Shown here piece after piece: positions 1 to 8,052 of a DNA stretch of 64,000 nucleotides. Position 1 is the stretch's first letter, and every line of letters starts with the position of its first letter. The notes beneath the pieces were generated by a model. The model was given only the letters and a program-made list of their open reading frames with translations, searched no databases and was not told the origin of the DNA. This DNA comes from Flexivirga caeni. Its GTDB lineage: Bacteria; Actinomycetota; Actinomycetes; Actinomycetales; Dermatophilaceae. Made by a program: the position numbers and the translations under genes. The stretch spans positions 186,001-250,000 of the forward strand of contig NZ_RJJQ01000002.1 in the NCBI RefSeq assembly GCF_003724155.1, given 5' to 3'.

Positions 1-1
1 C

Positions 2-1096
2 TGGCTGCTGCTCGCGCTGCCGGCCGGCGCCTACATCGATCGCGGCGACAACCGTCGGATTATGATCGCCGCAGACTTCGTCGGTGCCGCCGTGCTGGTG
101 TCGGTGCCGATCGCCGCGGTGTTCGGCCGACTGACCCTGATTCATCTGCTGCTCGCGGCACTCGGTGGCGGGGTGAAGGAGGTCATCTTTCGGACTGCCT
201 ACCCCGGGCTCCTGACCCAGGTCGTTCATCCCAACGATCTGGAGCGGGCGAACGGGCGCGTGTACGGCACCGAGTCGGCGATGCAGGTCGCCGGGCCGGG
301 TGTCGGCGGCGTATTGATCGCGCTCGTTCCAGCGGCCCAGGCGCTCCTCATGGATGTCACCAGCTTCGCTGTCTCGATCGTGTGCCTATGCCGGATCCGA
401 CCAGCTGCCGACGGGCCCGACGAGGACGACCCCAGGTGCCAAGAGCCGCTGCGGACATTGATCCGGGAGGGCCTGCGAGTCACGGTGGGCGACCGGTACC
501 TGCGTTGGTTCGCCGTTCAGGGCGGCGTGACGAACTTCGCCCTCACCGGATACCAGGCGCTGCTGGTGCTGTGGATGGTCCGCGATCTCGGGACCACGCC
601 CGAGCACGTTGGTCTTCTCCTGGCGACCGGCAGTGTCGGAGGACTCGTCGGCGCTGCAGCCGCCGGACGGATCTCCCGGCGACTTGGAAACGCGCGCGGC
701 ATGCTGGTGCTGCAAATTCTGGGCGGACCGACCGCGCTCCTGATCGGGAGCGCCGGACCTGGTGCAATGGTATGGCTCATTCCGCTAGGAGCCGGGCTCG
801 TCGGTGCGGGAGTGGTCGGGGCCAACGTCATACGCGGAGCATTCCGGCAACGATGGACCCCGCCACACCTGCTCGGGCGCACCACCGGTGCCGCATCGAT
901 GATCAACTTCGGCACGATGCCGCTGGCAGGCCTCGCTGCTGGCTGGCTCGGTAGCCAACTCGGGCTACGCCCGACGATTCTGCTCATGGCAGGCATCCAC
1001 GCCGCCAGCAGCCTCGCCACCCTCAATGCTCCCTGGGCGAAGCGACGAGACCTTCCCACCGGTTGCTTGGGCGACACGTGGACCGGCGACAACTAA
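2..1096 (+). CDS. MFS transporter, 5' end outside window
   Basis: Major facilitator superfamily permease of the MFS_3 (enterobactin-exporter-like) type; substrate unknown. The reading frame is open from the first bases of the window. It begins with the cytoplasmic loop motif LPAGAYIDR, typical between TM2 and TM3 of this family, so roughly the first 60 residues are missing. The visible 364 residues hold successive hydrophobic segments, the loop VIFRTAYPGLLTQVV, and a second-half repeat with a basic loop (GRISRRLGNARG). It ends at a TAA before the VapC-like pseudogene. Family assignment is firm; any drug or siderophore role is inference. Confidence 0.8.
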   Translation, partial: WLLLALPAGAYIDRGDNRRIMIAADFVGAAVLVSVPIAAVFGRLTLIHLLLAALGGGVKEVIFRTAYPGLLTQVVHPNDLERANGRVYGTESAMQVAGPGVGGVLIALVPAAQALLMDVTSFAVSIVCLCRIRPAADGPDEDDPRCQEPLRTLIREGLRVTVGDRYLRWFAVQGGVTNFALTGYQALLVLWMVRDLGTTPEHVGLLLATGSVGGLVGAAAAGRISRRLGNARGMLVLQILGGPTALLIGSAGPGAMVWLIPLGAGLVGAGVVGANVIRGAFRQRWTPPHLLGRTTGAASMINFGTMPLAGLAAGWLGSQLGLRPTILLMAGIHAASSLATLNAPWAKRRDLPTGCLGDTWTGDN

Positions 1097-1222
1097 CGCC
1101 GCGCGGGTTCTATCCACCGTGGTGGACTGCTCGATGTGCCAGGGCCACGACGCTGGTCGTCTGTGGCACGCACGCCGCTGACGGCGGGGGGAGCGTGCGG
1201 CACTCGACGAGTTCCTGACCCA

Positions 1223-1708
1223 GTGACACCTGGCGAGGTGCTGGCTGGCCCACTCCTGGTCGACACCGATGTGCTGTCATGGATTGCCCTCGGTGAAGGA
1301 CGCGGCGAGGAGTTCGCTGCGCTCTTGGTCGGTCACCGCCCGTTCACTTCGTTTATTACCTCCGCGGAAGTCCGGACCTTCTTGAGCATGAATGTCCTGG
1401 ATGATGAACGGGCAGACGCGCTTCGGCTAGGTCTTGCTGACTATGCGCTGTTGCCGGCCCGTGTCGAGGACATCGTGACCGAGTGAGCCAAGCGGCGCGC
1501 CGCGACCATCGCAACAGATACCGCCGACGACCGAGAACGGCGACAGAAGGACACGTGGATCGCGGCCTGCGCGCTGGCTGTCGAACCGCCACTTCCAGTG
1601 GTGATGGGCAACCTTCGCGACTTTCGCGTGCTGGCAGCGCCCAGTGGCCTCACTCTGATCCATCCGGATCTGCCGGGCGAGTCATCCACAGGGCGATCCT
1701 CCGAGTAA
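1223..1708 (+). pseudogene. VapC-like PIN-domain toxin with in-frame stop
   Basis: PIN-domain ribonuclease of the type II toxin class. The frame shows the PIN core: LLVDTDVLSWIA with the first acidic residue, TSAEVRTF with the conserved Glu, then KDTWIAACALA with the C-terminal Asp, VMGNLRDF and a final LIHPDL. A TGA at 1484-1486 lies between the second and third acidic motifs, and the same frame continues intact to TAA at 1706-1708, so this is a nonsense mutation and not a frameshift. I chose GTG 1223 as start; an upstream ATG at 1136 is open but reads unlike protein. No antitoxin gene lies directly upstream. Without readthrough the product lacks an active-site Asp. Confidence 0.72.
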
Positions 1709-2163
1709 TCGAATCGCGGCATTGCCACAGATGTTCGATCCGCAGAGCGGGGCAGAGCTGGGCCGCACCAGAACGTGTCCGGAGGCAGTTGCATCTCGCT
1801 TAGGCTGAGCGTCGCTCGCGGCGCTGCACGACGGGCTCCTCGCAGTTAGACGCTCCTAGGCGATTCCCCAGCGGTCGCCGACGATCTGCCCATGGCGCGG
1901 ACTGACCTTCCTGGGGCGGGGCCACTGGGGATGACACATTTCGCTTGGTCGGAGTCTGGGGGTCCCTCAGGGCGGCTTTGGCAGCCTTGTGAAGTGACCG
2001 GCAGTCAACCACACCGCAGCAACACAGGCGGATAGAACGTGAATGGCCTTGTGGATCGCAGAGATTCGGATCCACAAGGCCATTCGACGTCGGTGTCCGG
2101 AGGGGGAGTTGTCCGTTATCCCGACCACCTCGAAGGCCGGGATTCCGCGGATTTCCGGTAGCT
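1709..2163. other. No gene seen; holds a long perfect hairpin
   Basis: I see no convincing coding sequence here. The only clear structure is the 17-bp inverted repeat at 2041-2085, annotated separately. Confidence 0.5.
2041..2085. terminator. 17-bp perfect inverted repeat, terminator-like
   Basis: The arms 2041-2057 and 2069-2085 are perfectly complementary (core GGCCTTGTGGATC against GATCCACAAGGCC) around an 11-nt loop. There is no T-run, as is common for high-GC terminators. It lies downstream of the broken minus-strand gene at 2164-2544, which fits a terminator, but an intergenic repeat unit is possible. Confidence 0.5.
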
Positions 2164-2544
2164 TTAGGCTCGCTGGGTAGCTAGCCCTTTCTCGATCGTG
2201 GCGTTGAGGTGATCGACCGCCACGGCCAGCGAGCCACCGACGTCGGGCTGGGCGCGCAAGTGGGCGGAGGTGTTCATGATTGAACCTGTGGGCCGTCTCG
2301 TACGTCGCGGCGCGTGCCTTCCGGATCGATGTGGCCGGTCCGCGCAGGCAGGTCGGTGCCACCGGCCGTTGGTTTCGGGGTGCGGCGCCTCGTACCAGCT
2401 GCTGAGCTCGAGCTGCGCGAGAACGACATCGCCACCACGATAGAACCCGATAAAAGTGCAGTTGTATCGGAAACTATCTGGGAGCACCTGGTGCAGCGCA
2501 GCTCCCGCAGCCCGGGTCAGGTCGAGGATGTCCGGGAGATTCAA
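2164..2544 (-). pseudogene. Degraded two-gene hypothetical pair
   Basis: The minus strand from 2544 reads like protein for about 60 residues (MNLPDILDLTRAAGAAL, then FIGFYRGGDVVLAQLELSSW). A shift of frame near 2361 continues protein-like as GTDLPARTGHIDPEGTRRDV, to a TGA at 2274-2276. That stop overlaps an ATG at 2277 opening a 37-codon frame that ends at 2164. The ATGA overlap suggests a former two-gene operon whose first gene has been frameshifted. I do not recognise either family, and the frameshift reading is an inference from composition. Confidence 0.3.
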
Positions 2545-2654
2545 GCTCGGCTGATAGCACCTGGCCGAGTCGGGTTGGATGGTGCGAAGTGATCGTCGTG
2601 GTCCGCGTCCGGGCGGTGAACTCTCGCCCAGGCGCGTGAGAGTCGCTTGCGATC

Positions 2655-2676
2655 TATACAGTTTCCTGTACAGTTT
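2655..2676 (+). promoter_or_regulatory. Direct repeats upstream of antitoxin, candidate operator
   Basis: TATACAGTTT (2655-2664) and TGTACAGTTT (2667-2676) are near-identical 10-mers spaced 12 bp apart, directly before the antitoxin start at 2682. The second overlaps the palindrome CTGTACAG. The position fits an autoregulatory site for a Phd/YefM-type antitoxin. Confidence 0.45.
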
Positions 2677-2681
2677 TATCC

Positions 2682-3017
2682 ATGGACAGCTTCGTTGACG
2701 TGCACCCCGAGCGGACCCTATCCGTGACCGCGGCGACGGGGCGCGGTGTCGCGGGATTGGTCAAGGACGCTGAACATGGCGAGGACCTCATCGTCGAGCG
2801 CCACGGTCGCGCGGTCGCTGCGGTCATCTCGGTGGAGCACTTCGACGAGCTGCATCGTGTCCGCGCTGACCTGATCGCTGCCTCTCTGGTTTTGGCGCGC
2901 GAGCTGTCCGACAGCGGCAACCGCACGGAGTTGGATGACGTTATCGCGTCGTTCGGGTTCGATCGGGCGGAACTTGAGGCCGAGCTCGACGCCGACATCG
3001 CCGCGGGCCGCGCGTGA
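2682..3017 (+). CDS. Phd/YefM-family antitoxin
   Basis: Antitoxin of a type II toxin-antitoxin pair, expected to bind and neutralise the RelE/ParE-like toxin encoded 29 bp downstream and to repress its own promoter. The 111-residue product has the Phd/YefM pattern: an N-terminal beta-helix DNA-binding half (TLSVTAATGRGVAGLVKDAE, then DLIVERHGRAVAAVISVEHF) followed by an acidic C-terminal helix rich in Glu and Asp that would wrap the toxin. Near-repeated 10-mers upstream may be its operator. Gene order and spacing are standard for the family. Confidence 0.8.
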   Translation: MDSFVDVHPERTLSVTAATGRGVAGLVKDAEHGEDLIVERHGRAVAAVISVEHFDELHRVRADLIAASLVLARELSDSGNRTELDDVIASFGFDRAELEAELDADIAAGRA

Positions 3018-3046
3018 TCCCCGCGCCGACGGGTCTGGAATAGGGC

Positions 3047-3628
3047 GTGCCTGAAAAGAAGAAGCACCCGGATGTCCCTGGGTGCGTCGTGCGGCTGACC
3101 GACGACGCCGTCGATGACCTGCGCACCCTGTTCAAAGCGGACCCGCAGATCGTGCGGTGGGCGTTGAAGAAGATGCTACAGCTCGAACGGGACCCTTATG
3201 CAGGAGATCCGCTGCTCGGCGGTCTCATCGGTTACCGCAAGATCATCGTCGGAGATCGATACTGGCGTGTGGTCTGGCGGGTCGGTCAGGACGACGTGGG
3301 CGACTTCCGGATCGAGATCGCGGAGGTCTGGGCAGTCGGCTACCGCAAGGACAGCGAGGTCTACGCAGAGATTCAACAACGTGTCGCTGACACCGGATCC
3401 TCAACCAAGACCCAAGCACTGACCGAGGTCCTCAAGCTGTTTGCCACGCAGGCACGCGGCCTGACCGCGGCGCCTGAACCGGAACGGCCCGAGCCTGTCC
3501 CGAAGTGGTTGACTGATGCACTGCTGTACGTGGTGCGCCTGCCGGCCTCCCGGGTCGAGGCGATGAGCCTCGAAGAAGCAGAGAGAGCATGGACCGAGCA
3601 CATCTCGGGAACAGGGCAAGACGGCTAG
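3047..3628 (+). CDS. RelE/ParE-family toxin with long C-terminal extension
   Basis: Predicted RelE/ParE superfamily toxin. The first ~105 residues carry the fold signature: VVRLTDDAVDDLR, LKKMLQLERDPYAGDPLLGGLIGYRKIIVGDRYWRVVWRV, then EIAEVWAVGYRKDSEVY. Typical members are 85-110 residues; this one is 193, with about 85 extra residues including a Pro/Glu-rich linker (PEPERPEPVPKW) and a helical tail. It starts at GTG 3047, the only start close to the antitoxin. Its TAG stop (3626-3628) lies inside the CTAG target site of the IS5 element, so the insertion left the protein intact. Mechanism (mRNase or gyrase poison) cannot be told from sequence. Confidence 0.72.
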   Translation: MPEKKKHPDVPGCVVRLTDDAVDDLRTLFKADPQIVRWALKKMLQLERDPYAGDPLLGGLIGYRKIIVGDRYWRVVWRVGQDDVGDFRIEIAEVWAVGYRKDSEVYAEIQQRVADTGSSTKTQALTEVLKLFATQARGLTAAPEPERPEPVPKWLTDALLYVVRLPASRVEAMSLEEAERAWTEHISGTGQDG

Positions 3629-4816
3629 GGAATCGCTGATCTAAGTGCCATTTTGGGGCGACCCTGGTGCGGCAGGTCGCGTGGGGCACTGCGAATAGGG
3701 TTGACACCACTGCGATTTGGCCGGTTCCCCGGGATTTCCGGGGCCTGCTGCCGGTTTGTGGGCAGGCTACCGCCCGGGCACCCCGGCTATCTGGACCGCT
3801 CGGGTACGCATCAGCAGGTTCGCACTGGTGAACAACACCTGCAGCAGGTTGTGGTTCTTAGCCAACCCGCGGTATCGGGCCTTGGTGAACTTGAAGTCAC
3901 GTTTCACGATCAAGTACGGGTGCTCGACCTTCGCCCGCACCGACGCCTTGCGTGACTCCACCTGCTGATCGTGCACCGGCATCAACTTCAGCTTGGACTT
4001 GCGCGCCGCGACCCGCCACTCGATCTTTGCGAGCTGCTGATCGCCGATGATCTCCGGCCGCTTCTGTACGCCTTGGTATCCGGCGTCGGCGTACCCGACC
4101 TCGTCGTCGGGTCGCATCAGCTTGGCCGCCTCGGTGATGTCACCGGCATTCGCCGCCGTCACCGTGACGGTATGCACGTACCCGGTCCCTGCGTCCACGC
4201 CGGTGTGGGCCTTCATCCCGAAATGCCACTGATTGCCCTTCTGGGTCTGATGCATTTCCGGATCCCGCGCTCCGGCAGCGTTTTTCGTCGAGCTCGGGGC
4301 GGCGATGATCGTCGCGTCGATCACCGACCCGCCCCGCATGATCCACCCGTTGGCCTCGAAGAACCGGGTCTGCGCATCCAGGAACGCCTTGCCCAGGTCG
4401 TGCTGTTCGATCAAGTGCCGGAAATGCAACAGGGTGGTCGCGTCCGGCACCTGGGCGGGGGTGAAGTCCAAGCCCAGGAACGTGCGGAACGCGTACGAGT
4501 CGTAGATCGCATCCTCGGTACCCTCATCCGACAACGAGAACCACACCTGCAGCAGGTACATCCGCAACATCGTCTCCACCGGCACCGGCTGGCGACCTCG
4601 GCGACCGGTCGTGGGATAGAACGGCACGATCAGCCCCGTCCACTCATCCCACGGGATCACTTCGGTCATCATCGCCAGGAACTGATCCCGGCGCGTGCGC
4701 CGACGGCGGTTCCCATACTCCACATCGGCGAAACTCGGCTGCTGCGCATCAGAACCAGGCATGCCCCGATTCTCCCAGCAACCGGCGCGCCAGACCGTCA
4801 ATAGATCAGCGTTTCC
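3629..4816. mobile_element. IS5-family insertion sequence, complete
   Basis: A 1188-bp element with 15-bp terminal inverted repeats, GGAATCGCTGATCTA at 3629-3643 and the complement of GGAAACGCTGATCTA at 4802-4816 (one mismatch), flanked on both sides by CTAG (3625-3628 and 4817-4820). A 4-bp YTAR-type duplication is the signature of the IS5 subgroup. It carries one transposase gene on the minus strand. Intact ends, an intact gene and a clean duplication suggest a recent insertion. Confidence 0.9.
3767..4762 (-). CDS. IS5-family transposase
   Basis: DDE transposase of the IS5 family, 331 residues from ATG 4762, the full family length. It has an N-terminal helical region (QLAMMTEVIPW-like start, LLQVWFSLSDEGTEDAIYDS), the first catalytic Asp in GSVIDATIIAAPSST, the second in DDEVGYADAGYQG, and a C-terminal region with RAKVEHPYLIVKRDF and YRGLAKN containing the catalytic Glu (the Y-2-R-3-E-6-K-like signature). 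It acts on the 15-bp ends of the surrounding element. No frameshift or stop interrupts it. Confidence 0.92.
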   Translation of the reverse strand: MPGSDAQQPSFADVEYGNRRRRTRRDQFLAMMTEVIPWDEWTGLIVPFYPTTGRRGRQPVPVETMLRMYLLQVWFSLSDEGTEDAIYDSYAFRTFLGLDFTPAQVPDATTLLHFRHLIEQHDLGKAFLDAQTRFFEANGWIMRGGSVIDATIIAAPSSTKNAAGARDPEMHQTQKGNQWHFGMKAHTGVDAGTGYVHTVTVTAANAGDITEAAKLMRPDDEVGYADAGYQGVQKRPEIIGDQQLAKIEWRVAARKSKLKLMPVHDQQVESRKASVRAKVEHPYLIVKRDFKFTKARYRGLAKNHNLLQVLFTSANLLMRTRAVQIAGVPGR

Positions 4817-4820
4817 CTAG

Positions 4821-5172
4821 GGCTGACTGAACCGAACCGAGCGCCGGGTCGAGTGAACGATGGTGCAGCCGCGCCGTGCGGGTTTAGCGCGAGCGGCGGC
4901 GATCGCGCTCACGTCGCAGCGACACGATCACCGGATCGGTCGTACACAAACCTATGGACGTAACTTCATGATGGCTACGGATGCACGTCTTGCCGGTGTG
5001 ATCCTGGCCGCCCAAGCGGCGAAACACTATATCGGGATCGGACGGCAGTAAGCAAGAACCTCCAGAACATAGTGCGAGGTTTGCACACGGGCGACGGGGC
5101 CATGCTCGCTCAAGCTCTTCCGTCGCCCGGCAAAAACTGGCAGGGGCGGGAATTGATGTGCCGGGAGTAGCC
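4821..5172. other. No gene seen
   Basis: Short open frames exist on both strands, but none has protein-like composition or a recognisable motif. Nothing else stands out. Confidence 0.5.
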
Positions 5173-5250
5173 GTTTGTGGATCGTTCTCGGGCACTCCTG
5201 GGGATCAGACCTGGCTGTCCGCTACGCGCTTGACCATCCGCGATCGGTTT
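5173..5250 (+). pseudogene. Fragment of alpha/beta hydrolase
   Basis: The plus strand encodes [20 protein letters not shown], the nucleophile elbow (Gly-His-Ser-Trp-Gly) and following helix of an alpha/beta hydrolase of the prolyl-aminopeptidase type. Neither the start nor the catalytic Asp/His regions are present, and the frame loses sense by about 5262. It is a gene remnant fused to the YnfA remnant on the other strand. Confidence 0.55.
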
Positions 5251-5450
5251 CCGCGCGGGGCGTACATGATCAAAGCGACGCCGAGGAGGCAGACGAGGGC
5301 TCCGGCGACGTCCCACCGATCGCGTCGCTAGCCATCGGCGACCATTCCCAGATCAGGGATCCAGCGACAAAACGCCGCCGTAATCGGCGAGGATGCGTCC
5401 GAACGCGGCGCCGGGTTGCAAAGTGGCGACGAATCCGTGCACGCCGAGGG
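5211..5450 (-). pseudogene. Remnant of YnfA/UPF0060 small membrane protein
   Basis: Read on the minus strand in three successive frames, the segment gives [20 protein letters not shown] with GGVLS, then GSLIWGMVADG, then [20 protein letters not shown]. This is the order and spacing of the C-terminal two thirds of YnfA-family proteins (small four-TM membrane proteins). At least two frameshifts separate the pieces and the N-terminal third is absent. It is clearly non-functional. Confidence 0.6.
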
Positions 5451-5487
5451 ACACCACGCCCGCGCCGACCCGGGGGATGATGTGGGC

Positions 5488-5802
5488 ATGCGTGTTGAAC
5501 TTCTGGTCGTGCCTGATTGCGTCAACGAGGACGGTGCGTTGCGCTTGCTCCGGTCGTCCTTGGATGAGGTCGGCCTGGGCAAGGTCAGTGTCAACGTGGT
5601 GGTGATCGACAGTCAGTCGGCCGCCGAGCGGCACCGGTTTGTGGGCTCGCCGACGATCCTGATCGATGGTGTTGACCCGTTCGCGGTAACGGATGCCGTG
5701 CCGGCTCTTGCGTGCCGGATGTACCCGGGCGGGCAGGGTGTGCCGGACGGGCGCGAGCTACGGCACGCGTTGAAGCGTGCCGCTGCCGCGAATCACGGCT
5801 GA
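5488..5802 (+). CDS. Small thioredoxin-fold protein
   Basis: A 104-residue cytoplasmic protein with a thioredoxin-like first half: [20 protein letters not shown], an Asp-Cys motif where a Cys-x-x-Cys would sit (only one Cys, followed by Val-Asn-Glu), a beta-strand VNVVVIDS, and the cis-Pro region [15 protein letters not shown]. Homologues of this kind occur near mercury and arsenic resistance genes in actinobacteria (family recollection). The upstream frame is open to 5416, but ATG 5488 opens directly on the first beta-strand. A second Cys ([10 protein letters not shown]) is near the C-terminus. The substrate is unknown. Confidence 0.68.
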   Translation: MRVELLVVPDCVNEDGALRLLRSSLDEVGLGKVSVNVVVIDSQSAAERHRFVGSPTILIDGVDPFAVTDAVPALACRMYPGGQGVPDGRELRHALKRAAAANHG

Positions 5803-5866
5803 CGACCAAGGATGTGACAACCGAGCGGCCACCAGGATGCTCACTGACATCCAATGGACGGATCGG

Positions 5867-5909
5867 TTGTTGTCGAAACTCACCGACAGACGATGTCGAG
5901 ACTCGACTA
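5867..5909. repeat. Two short motifs like the ends of the 27.3-kb cassette
   Basis: GTTGTCGAAACTCACCGACA (from 5867) and GATGTCGAGACTCGAC (from 5892) resemble the repeated subunit TGTCGAAACTC(A/G)(C/T)C found three times in the right end and twice in the left end of the cassette at 27286-28755. This may be a relic end of a related element. Chance is not excluded. Confidence 0.3.
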
Positions 5910-5945
5910 ATGGCTGGGCACGGTGATTCGGCCGCATCGTTCGCA

Positions 5946-6419
5946 CTAGCGATGTGCTTCCCGATTGGCTCCGGTTTGGTCGGCAACCTGCCCGGGCCGC
6001 AGGCCCCTCGCCGGGTTCAGCCATTGTTCAGGCCAGGCCCGCGGGCTGACACGGACCCGAGTGACCAGGGCCGCGAGGACGTCGGCCCGGGCCTCCCGGA
6101 CCTGAACGTCGAGCACGACACGGACTTCATTCGGATCGGCACTGGCGCTCGAGGTGACGGTGAACGTGAAGAACGAGCAGCAGGCTGTCTCTCGGGCCGT
6201 CAGCTCCTCCACTCGCGCGACCAGGTCTAATTCGGGTCTAATTCGCCGACCAGCGCGAGCCGAGCTCGGGTCGGGCTCGCGTGGTCTATTTCCCTGGCAG
6301 CGGTTGCGAACAAGTCATCGAATCCGGCGACCCGCACTGGTCGCTGCGTGGTCGGCAGGGTGCACGTATCCGCCGGTATCCACGCCTCATCCACTGGTGT
6401 CGGCCTTGGTGTGCTCATC
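5946..6419 (-). pseudogene. Small conserved protein broken by 11-bp tandem duplication
   Basis: From ATG 6419 the minus strand encodes WIPADTCTLPTTQRPVRVAG, then FDDLFATAAREIDHASPTRA with RLALVGELD, and hits a stop. Removing one copy of an 11-bp tandem repeat (CGAATTAGACC twice, about 6220-6242) restores the frame into LVARVEELTARETACCSFFT and a C-terminal VRVVLDVQVREARADVLAAL. I recognise the Thr-Ala-Arg-Glu-x-x-Cys-Cys-Ser-Phe-Phe pattern from small uncharacterised actinobacterial proteins of metal-resistance loci, with moderate certainty. The duplication makes the copy non-functional. Confidence 0.6.
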
Positions 6420-6573
6420 GATCGACGGTAAACCCAGGTCCTCGGTACCGGATGCAACCGAACCGGGGACTGGCTGGTAGCACACCGATTTCCAGGATGT
6501 GGCCGGGCTGACGAAGACGCGTCTTATTTGGTGCGGGCCGGGGCCTTTGACGCAGAGGAGCAAGGGCATCGAC

Positions 6574-7980
6574 TCACGTCATCGCTGTCCGCGCGGCGGC
6601 CGACGGTGTGATGGCGTGTTGCCGGGCCCAAGTTTGCGCCGCGATCTGGACTGCGTCCCAGGGTGAGCCGAGGGGTGGGGTGTAGGACAGGTCGAGCTGG
6701 GACACGTCGTCGACGGTCATGCCGTGGAAGAGGGCTGTGGCGTAGGTGTCGACGCGTTTGGCGGTTTCGGTGCCGCGGGCCCCGATTAACTGGGCGCCCA
6801 GCAGCCTGCCGGTGTGTTGGTCGCCGGTGATGCGGATGGTGATGGGCTGCGCCCCGGGGTAGTACGCCTTGTGGTCGTCCGGTGTCGCGGTCGCCGATAC
6901 GGGGGTGAATCCGGCTGCGATGGCTTCGTGTTCGCGTAGGCCGGTGCGCGCGGCGACCAGGTCGAAGACCTTGACGACTTGGGTGCCGAGGCTTCCGGCA
7001 AACTTCGTGGAGCCGCCGAGGGCGTTCTCTCCGGCGACTCGTCCTTGCTTGTGCGCGGTCGTGCCGAGCGGGAGGTAGGTGGTGCCGAGTAGGCGGTGGT
7101 GGGTGATGACGCAGTCACCGGCGGCCCACACGTGCGGCAGCCCGGTGGCCATGGTCTCGTCCACGACGACGGCGCCGCGTGGCCCGGTGGTGGCTCCGGC
7201 ACGTACGAACAGGTCGGTGTCGGGGGTGACGCCGACGACGACCAGGACCAGGTCGACGTCCCATTCCAGGGGTTGCTGGTCGGGTCCGGTGCCGGTGACG
7301 TGCAGCCCGGTGTCGGTTTTGGCGATGCGGGTGACGGTGGTGCTGGTGTGCACGTCGACGCCGTGCCGGTCCAGTTCGGTGTGCACGAGGGCGCCGAGGT
7401 CGGGGTCGACGGTGGGCAGGACTTCGGGGAGTGTTTCGACCTGGGTGACGTGGATGCCGCGGCCGGTGAGGCCTTCGGCCATTTCCAGGCCGACGTACCC
7501 GGCACCGACGATCAGCGCGTTCGTGGGGTTGATCCGGTCCAGGGAGTCGGTCAGGGCGAAGGTGTCGCCCATGGAGTGCAGCAGGTGCACCCCGTCGCCC
7601 GTGCCGAGCTGGTCCAGGCCGTCGATGGGTGGCCGGGCGGGAACGGCGCCGGTGCCGACGACCAGTTCGTCGTAGCCGATGATGTCGGTGCCGCCGTCGG
7701 GGGTGCGGACGAGCAACTGTTGGCCGGGGACGTCGATGTCGGTGACCAGGGTGTCCAGTCGCAGCCGCATCCCGGTGGCTTCCAGGTCGGCGTGGGTGCG
7801 GTGGGCCAGGTTGGTCCAGTGGGTGACTTCGCCGGAGATGTAGTACGGGATCCCGCAGATGGAGAAGTTCGGGTAGGCGTCGGCAACGACGACGGTCACG
7901 TCGGTGGTGGGGTCGAGTTCGCGGGCGCGCAGCGCGGCGGAGATACCGGCGTCGGAGCCACCGATGGCAACCAGGTGCAT
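6574..7980 (-). CDS. CoA-disulfide-reductase-like FAD oxidoreductase
   Basis: A 468-residue pyridine nucleotide-disulfide oxidoreductase of the NADH oxidase / CoA-disulfide reductase group. It has an N-terminal FAD motif (VAIGGSDAGISAALRARELD), the single redox Cys in NFSICGIPYYISGEV, an NAD(P)-binding motif (ALIVGAGYVGLEMAEGL), the FAD-contact ATGLPHVWAAGDC, and a C-terminal dimerisation domain ending in SYTPPLGSPWDAVQIAA. It lies 72 bp downstream of arsC on the same strand, so it is probably the last gene of an acr3-arsC operon. Family members in ars operons are thought to supply thiol or NAD(P)H reducing power; that role is inference here. Confidence 0.85.
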   Translation of the reverse strand: MHLVAIGGSDAGISAALRARELDPTTDVTVVVADAYPNFSICGIPYYISGEVTHWTNLAHRTHADLEATGMRLRLDTLVTDIDVPGQQLLVRTPDGGTDIIGYDELVVGTGAVPARPPIDGLDQLGTGDGVHLLHSMGDTFALTDSLDRINPTNALIVGAGYVGLEMAEGLTGRGIHVTQVETLPEVLPTVDPDLGALVHTELDRHGVDVHTSTTVTRIAKTDTGLHVTGTGPDQQPLEWDVDLVLVVVGVTPDTDLFVRAGATTGPRGAVVVDETMATGLPHVWAAGDCVITHHRLLGTTYLPLGTTAHKQGRVAGENALGGSTKFAGSLGTQVVKVFDLVAARTGLREHEAIAAGFTPVSATATPDDHKAYYPGAQPITIRITGDQHTGRLLGAQLIGARGTETAKRVDTYATALFHGMTVDDVSQLDLSYTPPLGSPWDAVQIAAQTWARQHAITPSAAARTAMT

Positions 7981-8052
7981 GGACGTTGGCCTTTCAAGAG
8001 CAGGAAGGTCACAAGGGGTGAGCGAGCAGAACAGCAGCGGTGCGAGGGCGGG

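Noticed and set aside
1484-1492. A frameshift in the PIN toxin gene
   Set aside because: Counting codons shows the downstream motif is in the same frame, so the lesion is a nonsense codon.
5488-5802. Mercury lyase or MerP-type metallochaperone
   Set aside because: No merB or merP motif; the fold clues point to a thioredoxin-like protein with a single Cys in the active-site region.
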